Shown here in pieces: positions 1 through 5,632 of a stretch of 5,881 bases of DNA (position 1 is its first letter; every line of letters begins with the position of its first letter). This DNA is from Planctomycetaceae bacterium (GTDB taxonomy: Bacteria; Planctomycetota; Planctomycetia; Pirellulales; Pirellulaceae). Below the pieces are notes generated by a model that worked only from the letters and a program-made list of their open reading frames with translations, was not told where the DNA came from and did not search any database. The stretch spans positions 386 to 6,266 of the forward strand of contig DTSG01000596.1 in assembly GCA_012965455.1 (NCBI GenBank). The letters run 5' to 3'. The translations under genes and the position numbers were made by a program.

Positions 1-78
1 CGGAAATGGATCGTCGAGGTCACCCACGAGAAACTTGACGCAACATCCCAAACCTTCCCGCTCCAACGAGCTAAGTGA
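1..78 (+). CDS. possible C-terminal fragment of a gene entering from the left edge
   Basis: Frame 1 is open from the first base to a TGA at 76-78 and gives 25 residues, beginning RKWIVEVTHEK and ending TFPLQRAK. The alternating hydrophobic run WIVEV followed by a polar tail looks like a real protein end, and no other frame here gives a more convincing product. The piece is too short to assign to a family. If real, the gene converges on the minus-strand gene that ends at 152, leaving 73 bp between them. A competing reading on the minus strand is also open across this stretch, so this is only a tentative call. Confidence 0.35.
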   Translation, partial: RKWIVEVTHEKLDATSQTFPLQRAK

Positions 79-151
79 GGTGCGCTGGCTTTGCCGCCGA
101 TGAATGCCTCTTTATGCAATGAAGTACGATGGCGAGTGCCTAAAGGCCGAT

Positions 152-697
152 TTATTCTACGATATCTTGCCCCAACAGACTGGCTTTCTTTTTCTTGTAG
201 TCATCCTCTGATAATAATTTTTTGGCCAGTGCTTGATCGAGGGCATCAATTTGCTTGAAGTTAGTGACCTTATTGCGCAAAGTCGCAACTTTTCGATCAT
301 ATTCCTCCTGAGAATCGACACCTATTTCCAACAGTTCCTTGCATTTAGCGATATCCTTTTCGACGTCCTCTTCAACTTTGACGAGCTTTGCCGCTTCAAC
401 CAATTCTAGTCTCTCGCCTTTAATCTCTCGAATCTTAACTTCCAATTCCGATTTCTTGAGATCGAAATTCTGAATGCGCTGAAAGGCCTCGACCACTTTT
501 GCATCCGAATTTTCCTCACCGCTCCGCAAAGACTCGGCGATTCGCTTGCCGATGATTAAGTAGCATTCATCATACTTGTTGAGTAGATCCGCCAACTCCA
601 TTTCCACCTTCTTAATCACCGCGCCTTGCGCAGCTCCAGTACCGGCGGAAACGGCCGCGGTCGTGACTCCTTTTTTAATTTTATCAAACACTCCCAT
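152..697 (-). CDS. coiled-coil protein with two SHOCT-like C-terminal repeats
   Basis: This 181-residue, mostly helical, highly charged protein has unknown function. It begins MGVFDKIKKG, followed by a small-residue Ala/Gly/Thr/Val stretch (about 11-29) that could associate with membranes or lipids. A long amphipathic region rich in Lys, Glu and Leu (about 30-115) is probably coiled coil. The C-terminus holds two segments resembling the SHOCT short helical domain: about 115-142 (KELLEIGVDSQEEYDRK) and about 150-176 (ALAKKLLSEDDYKKKKASLL). Both follow the pattern of a hydrophobic helix, a short turn, Ser-x-(E/D)-(E/D)-Tyr, and a basic helix. No signal peptide is evident, so it is probably cytoplasmic. 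The start is supported by AGGAG at 705-709, 7 nt before the ATG. The gene lies 47 bp downstream of the GYF_2-type gene on the same strand, so co-transcription is likely. SHOCT domains are thought to mediate oligomerisation; a scaffold or membrane-associated role is inference. Confidence 0.85.
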   Translation of the reverse strand: MGVFDKIKKGVTTAAVSAGTGAAQGAVIKKVEMELADLLNKYDECYLIIGKRIAESLRSGEENSDAKVVEAFQRIQNFDLKKSELEVKIREIKGERLELVEAAKLVKVEEDVEKDIAKCKELLEIGVDSQEEYDRKVATLRNKVTNFKQIDALDQALAKKLLSEDDYKKKKASLLGQDIVE

Positions 698-744
698 GAT
701 AATTCTCCTGTATTTTAGGGTGAAATAGACTTAGATAGAAAATG

Positions 745-1203
745 CTATTTGTTTTTAGGATCAATGTAATCATCTTCTCTAGCAAGCATCTCTCTCTTCT
801 CCTTGGTGTTGTGTGTCAGTCCGCCAGCAAGAAGAGCTCCTCCGGGCCCGGCCAAGATATATGAACCGGCTACAATGGCCAATCGCTTGCCATCCCAATT
901 CTTGATAGTACCTAGTTCCTTTACCGAAACCTGCGGTGTAATGATCGATTCAAAATCCTCTGCTTGCGGTACAGGTATGTCAGGGATCTCTCTTTCGGAT
1001 CCATCCGCCTTTTTCGATTCGAATGCATACAATGGGATGTCTTTGGGTTGTTTCCAATTTGACCAGCCCTTTTTCCATATGCAATCGTCATTTTTCAGGC
1101 TGCCTTCAAGCAGCGCTCGTTTGATCTCAATCGCCGATAATGGGCCATAAGCATTGTCATCAAAATAGGCGACCCAAACTTTTTCGTTTTCTGAAACCGA
1201 CAT
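745..1203 (-). CDS. GYF_2-type domain protein with C-terminal glycine-rich hydrophobic segment
   Basis: This 152-residue protein starts with a GYF_2-like (DUF4339) domain at about residues 9-58. It shows the usual order: W10 and an aromatic pair (AYF), GP at 20-21, a helix ending near G34, then the IWKKGWSNW block (W43, G46, W50). In other bacteria this domain is usually fused to or encoded beside membrane proteins and probably binds peptides, by analogy with eukaryotic GYF domains. A linker rich in acidic residues and proline (about 60-98) follows. Residues about 108-129 (VAGSYILAGPGGALLAGG) form a Gly/Ala-rich hydrophobic stretch that could insert in a membrane but is weak as a transmembrane helix. 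The tail is charged. AAGGAG at 1209-1214, 5 nt before the ATG, supports the start. It is the first gene of a probable two-gene operon with the SHOCT-like gene. The domain call is fairly sure; the function is unknown. Confidence 0.85.
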   Translation of the reverse strand: MSVSENEKVWVAYFDDNAYGPLSAIEIKRALLEGSLKNDDCIWKKGWSNWKQPKDIPLYAFESKKADGSEREIPDIPVPQAEDFESIITPQVSVKELGTIKNWDGKRLAIVAGSYILAGPGGALLAGGLTHNTKEKREMLAREDDYIDPKNK

Positions 1204-1248
1204 GACTTCTCCTTAGATAAATTACCCTTAGTAGAGTATGGATAAACT

Positions 1249-1254
1249 ATTATA
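1249..1254 (-). promoter_or_regulatory. candidate -10 box (TATAAT) for the GYF_2/SHOCT-like operon
   Basis: Read on the minus strand this is a perfect TATAAT. It would start transcription near 1242, giving a leader of about 40 nt that contains the AAGGAG ribosome site of the first gene. No good -35 box lies 16-18 bp upstream. Instead a CGCCAA/TTGGCG inverted repeat (1260-1287) covers that position, which would fit a promoter controlled by a bound protein. Position and -10 match are seen; use is inferred. Confidence 0.45.
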
Positions 1255-1299
1255 ACGGACGCCAAGTCCTACATGGGTCGTTTGGCGATTATACGGTTA
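1253..1299. repeat. interrupted inverted repeat next to the operon promoter
   Basis: An inner pair, CGCCAA at 1260-1265 and TTGGCG at 1282-1287, is a perfect 6-bp inverted repeat around a 16-nt centre. An outer pair, TAAC at 1253-1256 and GTTA at 1296-1299, extends the symmetry, with unequal spacers of 3 and 8 nt. The element touches the candidate -10 box of the minus-strand operon and spans its -35 position. A two-fold symmetric operator is one reading. The AAC/GTT ends also recall an integron attC site, but the flanking bases do not fit the attC core consensus. Confidence 0.4.
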
Positions 1300-1342
1300 A
1301 TTTTTTTGTGCGTTAACTTCATGACCACCTGTAGCTCCCGAT

Positions 1343-1372
1343 AGCTGCACAGCACATGGCCTGTCAACAGCT
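1343..1372. repeat. imperfect hairpin AGCTG-ACAG / CTGT-CAGCT
   Basis: AGCTG (1343-1347) pairs with CAGCT (1368-1372). Inside it ACAG (1349-1352) pairs with CTGT (1361-1364) around an 8-nt loop, with one unpaired base on the left and three on the right. It has no following T-run on either strand, so it is not an intrinsic terminator. It could be structure in the 5' part of a transcript or a protein-binding site. Confidence 0.35.
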
Positions 1373-1395
1373 TACACCATCCGCTGGGGGGTCCC

Positions 1396-1412
1396 TGCGT
1401 GGACAACACGCA
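1396..1412. repeat. perfect 6-bp hairpin TGCGTG / CACGCA
   Basis: TGCGTG (1396-1401) and CACGCA (1407-1412) are perfect inverted copies around the 5-nt loop GACAA. The hairpin sits upstream of the promoter candidate of the ThuA-like gene and is not followed by a T-run. An operator or a small structured element is possible; chance pairing is not excluded. Confidence 0.35.
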
Positions 1413-1449
1413 CCGAGTTGATGTGCATTTGCTGCGTAAAGCAAATAAT

Positions 1450-1478
1450 TTCCCAAATGGTTTTCGGTAAGTTATACT
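1450..1478 (+). promoter_or_regulatory. candidate sigma70-like promoter for the ThuA-like gene
   Basis: TTCCCA at 1450-1455 (4 of 6 matches to the -35 consensus) is separated by 17 bp from TATACT at 1473-1478 (5 of 6 matches to -10). Transcription would begin near 1485, about 40 nt before the ATG at 1527. The spacing is ideal but the -35 match is modest and the region is AT-rich, so the call is tentative. Confidence 0.35.
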
Positions 1479-1526
1479 CAAAACTTAACACCCCTCCGTC
1501 TGGCAATTTTTATATTTGGATTTTCG

Positions 1527-2477
1527 ATGTTCTCTCGTATCGCCATAGTCTTTCTCATGAGCAGCTCGCTCTGTCACGCCCAACACTCCTGGCAGAAGCC
1601 TAAGCCTTTGATTCCGCGAGTATCCGTCGAGAAGATCATCGGGCCGATCGAGAATGCGGCACCGTCTAAAGATCGACACATCGTCTGGGTTTGGGGTTAC
1701 GACAAGCCGCACGCTCCGGGAGCACACGATTACCTGCGAATACGTGATTTGATGACCGGTCTGCTAAAAAAGGTACCGAACCTTACGGTGGATACGGCTT
1801 ACCTCTTTCCGACGCAGACGCAGTTCGATAAAGCGGATCTAGTAGTGATGTTCCTGCATCTGCCGCAGTTGACGACGAGGCAATACGCGCTGTTCCAATC
1901 GTACATTCGCCGTGGTGGCGGTGCGGTGGCGATTCACGAGACCGCCATTATTAGACCCGCGTCGGAGGGCAAAAAACTGGCGGAATGTTTGGGTATGGCG
2001 TGGAACGAAGGGCAATCCCGGTGGGGCGCAATCTTTGAAGACATTAGCATCGACAATCAACACCCAGTTTTCAAAGGCTTTCGTGATAAGCTGAGGATAA
2101 ATGATGAGTTTTACTGGGATCTGAACAAAGTCGACGGTGTTCAAGTGATTGGTAGTGTACGAACCGGTCCGCCCAACAGTAGCGCCGCACGGGTGCCCGC
2201 CTCGATGCTTTCCACAAAGCCCTCACCGATGTTCTGGACGTTGGAGTCCGGAAAGGGGCGGGTGTTCGGCACGACGCTAGGGCACAACACATTTAGCTAC
2301 TATGACCCAGAACTACGCATCGTGCTGTTTCGGGCTATGGCATGGGCAATGCGCGAAGCGCCCGGTCCCCTGATGCCGTTAGTGTTTGACGGCATTACCA
2401 ACGCTGCCGGGTTGGTGGGCACGACAGACGACATGCGTAATTGGAAAGGAAAATTGAGGACGCCGCCCGAAAAATGA
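1527..2477 (+). CDS. exported ThuA-like domain protein
   Basis: The product has 316 residues. Residues 1-18 form a Sec signal peptide: Arg4, hydrophobic core IAIVFLM, and a likely cleavage after CHA before Gln19. Residues about 48-278 match the ThuA-like fold, a class I glutamine-amidotransferase-like family first linked to trehalose utilisation. Landmarks are HDYLR (H67), the strand DLVVMFL (104-110), YIRRGGGAVAIHE with H137, HPVF (179-182), NDEFYW (192-197), then PMFWTLESGKGRVF and LGHNTF (234-255). H137 lies where family members have the GxxxxH turn. The true reaction of most ThuA-like proteins is unknown; secreted versions are common beside sugar or glycoside degradation genes, but none is visible here. 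Only GGA at 1518-1520 could serve as a ribosome site, so initiation may be weak; the signal peptide supports this ATG. About 38 residues after the domain match nothing I recognise. The next gene on this strand starts 82 bp later. Confidence 0.88.
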   Translation: MFSRIAIVFLMSSSLCHAQHSWQKPKPLIPRVSVEKIIGPIENAAPSKDRHIVWVWGYDKPHAPGAHDYLRIRDLMTGLLKKVPNLTVDTAYLFPTQTQFDKADLVVMFLHLPQLTTRQYALFQSYIRRGGGAVAIHETAIIRPASEGKKLAECLGMAWNEGQSRWGAIFEDISIDNQHPVFKGFRDKLRINDEFYWDLNKVDGVQVIGSVRTGPPNSSAARVPASMLSTKPSPMFWTLESGKGRVFGTTLGHNTFSYYDPELRIVLFRAMAWAMREAPGPLMPLVFDGITNAAGLVGTTDDMRNWKGKLRTPPEK

Positions 2478-2545
2478 ACGATCATGTGACAAGCCCCATT
2501 GCTAGCAAGCCTCTTATTGGAATTTCTCCGATCCTACGCAGGTAG
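2474..2545 (+). other. possible 23-residue ORF overlapping the ThuA-like stop codon
   Basis: An ATG at 2474 overlaps the TGA of the ThuA-like gene (ATGA) and opens a frame of 23 codons ending in TAG at 2543-2545; the product starts MNDHVTSPIASK. GAGGA lies 13 nt upstream of the ATG, which is longer than usual. Its stop codon falls inside the AGGTAGG that is the only ribosome site candidate of the following peptidase gene. It could be a coupling or leader ORF linking translation of the two genes, but a short frame like this can arise by chance. Confidence 0.2.
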
Positions 2546-2559
2546 GCACATATAATACG

Positions 2560-4116
2560 ATGAGTATGAAACAAAATATTAAAACACATATGCGTTTCAA
2601 GGTTGAATCTCACAACCAGCCAGAGACGTCCGGGCAAGAGGAACATAAGTCGCTACGTTTACCCCGTTGGTTGATTCGCGCAGTGGTGTTCAGCGCGGTT
2701 ACGTTGTGGGGTAATTGCTTTATCGCCTCACAACCTCCGGCGGTATCAAGCACACAAAAAACGATTCAGGCACCTGCTGATCCGCGCGTCCGTGGCTTGG
2801 TAACGATAACCCACGTCGCTTCGGACAACTGGCGGTTCACTTATGATTTGTCGCGTGACGCGCGCAGCATTTTTCTGGGACCCAAGACCGAGAAATATCA
2901 CGCGGCATCATGGGAACTTCCGGATGGATTCTACATCCTCGTAGAGGGGCCCTACAGTTACCTAGAGCGGCGGGACGGAAAACCGTTTCGGCAAGTGGCG
3001 ATCGACGTAACCTCGTACCGCCAGATCGTTCCCTACGCCCCGCAACCCTTTGGGCTGTTCGACCAGGGAACCGCCGTGAATACGGGCCCGTTGGGCTTTG
3101 CGGCCCGCGTCGGTGAGGCACGCATGATGATGTCATTTTTGCCCAAATACTCGTTTGTTGGCCTGCCGGACGAGACGGTGTTGGTTCCCGGTAAAAAACG
3201 GGGAATGGTCACCGAAATCGACCTGCCTTCACAGGGCCTGTTCGTTTATTTTGGAAAACTGCAGGGGCTATATGAAACTGACAGAACTCAGTCGATTCTG
3301 GATACGCGTTTTCCCAGCACGTTGAGGAAGCCCTATCTTTCCGCGGTTAAAGCCTACGCGTCATTTTACGATCGTCGACTACCGCACTCAGCGCCAGAAA
3401 AACTTGTAATCATGGTCAGTTATCAAGTGGATAACGATCCCCTTGTCGCCAATCGATTGCTTAGTTTGGGCGGTAACGCCCAGCATTTCCAGATTATGGC
3501 TAAGGCCCGCGGCCCACAGACACTCACAGCAGATCGCCAGGACATACAGAAAATGCAACGGTTTTTTGCCCATGAAATGGCCCACATCTGGCAGACCTCG
3601 CTCGGTAGGGACAACGCTCGATGGTTCAATGAAGGTGAGGCCGAAATGTTGGCACTGTACGCGTTAGAACATCATGGCCACATCACCCATGTTGAGGTGG
3701 CGCAGAACTTAAGTGCCCGTGTCCCTCAATGCGTAGAGAGTCTGCGTCGTACCAGCTTGCTCGAAGCGCATCGACGAGGTGAGCCACAGGCCAATTACAC
3801 CGCCGGCGCACTTGTCATCGCCTCCGCGCTGTCAGCCATTTCCGCCGATGGAACACAGGAAGACATTACGGCACTTGATCGTGCGCTGCAAACTCGACCA
3901 ATCAGTGAGCGACGCAAGCAGCCCCTAGAGGCATTTCAGGCGACACTGAAGCAGCTCGGCGCCGAGCCCAAAGCCGTAGACGCGATCGGTACCTTTATCC
4001 GTGTTCACCACGATGACCCCTTCGCCGCTGTGCGTCTCCTCTTTGATTCCACCGGTCTGGCCTACAGCGTCGACGGAACCACGTTAACGATTGAACCTGT
4101 ACGAAACGCGCGATAG
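2560..4116 (+). CDS. membrane-anchored or exported gluzincin-type metallopeptidase (HEMAH)
   Basis: The product has 518 residues. A polar N-terminus (1-37) precedes one hydrophobic segment (about 38-57, LIRAVVFSAVTLWGNCFIAS), so the protein is either anchored facing the periplasm or exported. Residues about 78-230 look like a beta-rich domain. The catalytic part lies near 255-375. It has HEMAHIWQ with zinc ligands H338 and H342 and catalytic E339, then WFNEGEAEM, in which E358 is the likely third zinc ligand, 16 residues after H342. This HExxH plus (W)xNEGxA pattern is that of MA-clan peptidases related to M1 and M61; the exact family is uncertain. The last part (about 487-514, VRLLFDSTGLAYSVDGTTLTIEP) resembles the end of an STN domain. 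The ATG at 2560 has only AGGTAGG 13 nt upstream. A TTG at 2671 would give a classical signal peptide but has no ribosome site, so the start is uncertain. Substrate unknown. Confidence 0.85.
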   Translation: MSMKQNIKTHMRFKVESHNQPETSGQEEHKSLRLPRWLIRAVVFSAVTLWGNCFIASQPPAVSSTQKTIQAPADPRVRGLVTITHVASDNWRFTYDLSRDARSIFLGPKTEKYHAASWELPDGFYILVEGPYSYLERRDGKPFRQVAIDVTSYRQIVPYAPQPFGLFDQGTAVNTGPLGFAARVGEARMMMSFLPKYSFVGLPDETVLVPGKKRGMVTEIDLPSQGLFVYFGKLQGLYETDRTQSILDTRFPSTLRKPYLSAVKAYASFYDRRLPHSAPEKLVIMVSYQVDNDPLVANRLLSLGGNAQHFQIMAKARGPQTLTADRQDIQKMQRFFAHEMAHIWQTSLGRDNARWFNEGEAEMLALYALEHHGHITHVEVAQNLSARVPQCVESLRRTSLLEAHRRGEPQANYTAGALVIASALSAISADGTQEDITALDRALQTRPISERRKQPLEAFQATLKQLGAEPKAVDAIGTFIRVHHDDPFAAVRLLFDSTGLAYSVDGTTLTIEPVRNAR

Positions 4117-4176
4117 GACGCAACGATACCGACAAAACGGGCGCCTATCGGCGGCAACAAGCGGAAGGTCCAAGTG

Positions 4177-4185
4177 TGTTACAAT
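4177..4185 (+). promoter_or_regulatory. candidate extended -10 promoter for the membrane protein/hydroxylase pair
   Basis: TG at 4177-4178, one base, then TACAAT at 4180-4185 makes an extended -10 element (TGnTACAAT). No -35 box is visible 17 bp upstream, which extended -10 promoters can lack. The predicted start near 4192 leaves a leader of about 32 nt before the ATG at 4224. A separate promoter here would fit the 107-bp gap after the peptidase gene. Confidence 0.3.
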
Positions 4186-4223
4186 CAGCCCTTTAGAAAT
4201 AGCGTTAATGCCAAAGTTTTTTC

Positions 4224-4646
4224 ATGTCAACTAATCCTTATAAGTCATGGGGTATATATACGATTACCCTGCTCATTCTCGGCATTACCGAACGTTTTAC
4301 GTTTCCGGAAAACAGGCCCCTAGACGACCTTGTCGATGCCACGATTATCGCGGTGGGCTGCGTCGGCGCTATCGTTTGCTGGTTTCTATCGTATCGCACC
4401 TTGACCGATTCTTCGACGGACCTTTCAAAAAGCAGGGCCCAGATTGCAATCACCTGGGTATTCGGACCCGTAGCCGGTGTCACGGCAGCAATCTCACCTG
4501 CAGTCGATATTGATGGAGGCTTGTTGCTGTTTTACCCTCCGGTGCTGGGTCTTTTTCTGACAACGTTTGTATTGCCCGTCCTTTTTTTCCTGCATTACAG
4601 GAAGTCATCAATGAATAACTCAGTGCCAACCGAGCCTGAAAAATGA
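4224..4646 (+). CDS. small four-helix inner-membrane protein, unknown function
   Basis: The product has 140 residues and four hydrophobic segments at about 9-24, 38-57, 74-92 and 98-124. Positive charges fall in the loop at 58-73 (R58, K69, R71) and after the last helix (HYRK). Acidic residues fall in the loops at 24-37 and 93-97. By the positive-inside rule both ends face the cytoplasm. No conserved domain was recognised. No Shine-Dalgarno sequence precedes the ATG at 4224, which follows a run of Ts; no other in-frame ATG occurs until the tail of the protein, so the start is chosen by default. The stop overlaps the start of the hydroxylase gene by ATGA, which points to translational coupling and makes this protein a candidate partner or stabiliser of that enzyme. 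That link is inferred from gene order only. Confidence 0.75.
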   Translation: MSTNPYKSWGIYTITLLILGITERFTFPENRPLDDLVDATIIAVGCVGAIVCWFLSYRTLTDSSTDLSKSRAQIAITWVFGPVAGVTAAISPAVDIDGGLLLFYPPVLGLFLTTFVLPVLFFLHYRKSSMNNSVPTEPEK

Positions 4647-5632
4647 AACCGATCTCAAAAAAACAAGAACTCTGGAACCACAAGACGCCTGTAGTCTTTT
4701 CGCCGCTGTTTGCTTGGCCTCCCAAACCCAAAGACGCGTTCCTGGAGCTCACGAAACGGTGGGCCACGATTTCCCGCAACGTCCTCTTTCTCGCGATGGC
4801 GTTTCTGGTGTTCCGCTATCTCATTGCGGACAATACCGCGCTGCGATCTTTGTCGCTGGGATGGGTGGGCACCATCTTTCTGCGGAACTACCTGTTGATG
4901 CTGGTCATAGCTGGCGGACTACATCTCTATCTCTTTACTTTTCGAATGCAGGGAAACCGTTTGAAGTACGATCCTCGCGAAAAACTGTCGAAGAGCCGAA
5001 AATTCTCCTTTCAAAATCAGGTCTGGGACAACATCTTCTGGTCCCTAGCCAGCGGGACGACGATCTGGTCGATTTATGAGGTTCTCTATTTTTGGGGCGT
5101 GGCCAACGGAGTGATTGGCACCCTTACCCTGAGCGAATATCCGCTGGTCTTCCTGATCTGGCTGCTGGCACTGCCGGTGCTGACATCCTCTCACTTCTAC
5201 TTTATCCACCGGTTACTTCACTGGCCGCCGCTGTATCGCACTGTGCATATTCTGCACCATCGAAACATCCAAATCGGCCCCTGGTCAGGGTTGTCGATGC
5301 ATCCGGTGGAACACGTTTTTTACATTTCGTCCGTGTTGGTGCATTTCGTCATCCCGTCGCATCCCGTGATCCTGTTATTACACCTTTACAGCCGCTGCTT
5401 GGGCCCGGCGTTTTCACATGCGGGGTTTGAGAAGTTACAGGTGGGCGATACCAGCATCGTCACTGCCGCCGACTTTCACCACCAACTCCATCACCGATAT
5501 TTTGAATGCAATTACGGCACTACCGACGCGCCCTGGGACAAATGGTTCGGCACAGATCACGATGGAACTGACGAAGCCACCATCCGAATCCGAGAGCAAC
5601 GCAAACATCGAACTGCGGCGGGTCTGGATTGA
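4643..5632 (+). CDS. sterol desaturase / fatty acid hydroxylase family membrane protein
   Basis: This 329-residue integral membrane protein carries the histidine boxes of the di-iron fatty acid hydroxylase superfamily. They are HFYFIHRLLH (H184, H189, H193), HILHH (H202, H205, H206), SMHPVEH (H220, H224) and FHHQLHH (H279-H284). The closing NYGTTDAPWDKWFGT (290-304) is typical of the family. These histidines would hold two iron atoms on the cytoplasmic side for O2-dependent hydroxylation or desaturation of a lipid. Likely membrane segments are about 46-62, 75-100, 130-152, 160-182 and 225-250. All expected boxes are present and the length is normal, so it should be active; sterol, fatty acid, carotenoid and other lipid substrates cannot be separated from sequence alone. 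The ATG overlaps the preceding stop as ATGA and has no strong ribosome site of its own, which fits translational coupling. An intrinsic terminator begins inside the last codons. Confidence 0.93.
   Translation: MKPISKKQELWNHKTPVVFSPLFAWPPKPKDAFLELTKRWATISRNVLFLAMAFLVFRYLIADNTALRSLSLGWVGTIFLRNYLLMLVIAGGLHLYLFTFRMQGNRLKYDPREKLSKSRKFSFQNQVWDNIFWSLASGTTIWSIYEVLYFWGVANGVIGTLTLSEYPLVFLIWLLALPVLTSSHFYFIHRLLHWPPLYRTVHILHHRNIQIGPWSGLSMHPVEHVFYISSVLVHFVIPSHPVILLLHLYSRCLGPAFSHAGFEKLQVGDTSIVTAADFHHQLHHRYFECNYGTTDAPWDKWFGTDHDGTDEATIRIREQRKHRTAAGLD

Larger units (their letters stand above)
1204..1526. other. 323-bp divergent intergenic region with promoters and inverted repeats
   Basis: This region separates the minus-strand GYF_2 gene from the plus-strand ThuA-like gene. 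It holds a TATAAT for the minus direction, a weaker promoter candidate for the plus direction, an inverted repeat beside the first, and two further hairpins at 1343-1372 and 1396-1412. The middle part (about 1320-1430) is visibly GC-richer than its AT-rich edges. Short open frames cross it on both strands, but they lack a ribosome binding site next to a good start and their products look like no protein family, so no gene is called. An untranslated RNA, an operator region or a decayed gene would all fit. Confidence 0.6.

Noticed and set aside
138..147. GCC-TAAA-GGC hairpin as terminator at the left edge
   Set aside because: A 3-4 bp stem with a scattered T-run is too weak.
803..1150. 115-codon plus-strand frame opposite the GYF_2 gene
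   Set aside because: It is the antisense shadow of a gene with a recognisable domain and a good ribosome site; its product is Ser/Pro-rich without family features.
1253..1299. Integron attC site
   Set aside because: The AAC/GTT ends and inner stem are suggestive, but the flanking bases do not fit RYYYAAC/GTTRRRY, the spacers are unequal, and no integrase or cassette array is seen.
1269..1481. 70-codon minus-strand open frame in the intergenic region
   Set aside because: It needs a TTG start, has no ribosome site at suitable spacing, and its product resembles no protein; it also overlaps the hairpins and both promoter candidates.
2551..2556. TATAAT as promoter of the metallopeptidase
   Set aside because: It lies 3 nt before the chosen ATG, has no -35 match at 16-18 bp and would give a nearly leaderless transcript; kept only as a remark.
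2837..3136. 99-codon minus-strand frame rich in Arg and Pro
   Set aside because: Composition is typical of antisense translation of a GC-rich gene; the plus strand encodes the metallopeptidase here.
4124..4153. Terminator after the metallopeptidase gene
   Set aside because: CGATA/TATCG with an inner CCG/CGG, and the competing CGCC/GGCG, can pair, but there is a bulge and no T-run, so an intrinsic terminator is not supported.
4208..4234. Eight-codon leader ORF (MPKFFHVN) overlapping the start of the small membrane protein gene
   Set aside because: It has no ribosome site, no attenuation structure follows, and such frames are common by chance.
4714..5430. Long plus-strand frames (4714-5079, 5092-5430) within the hydroxylase gene
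   Set aside because: They are alternative-frame shadows; the histidine boxes are all in the 4643-5632 frame.
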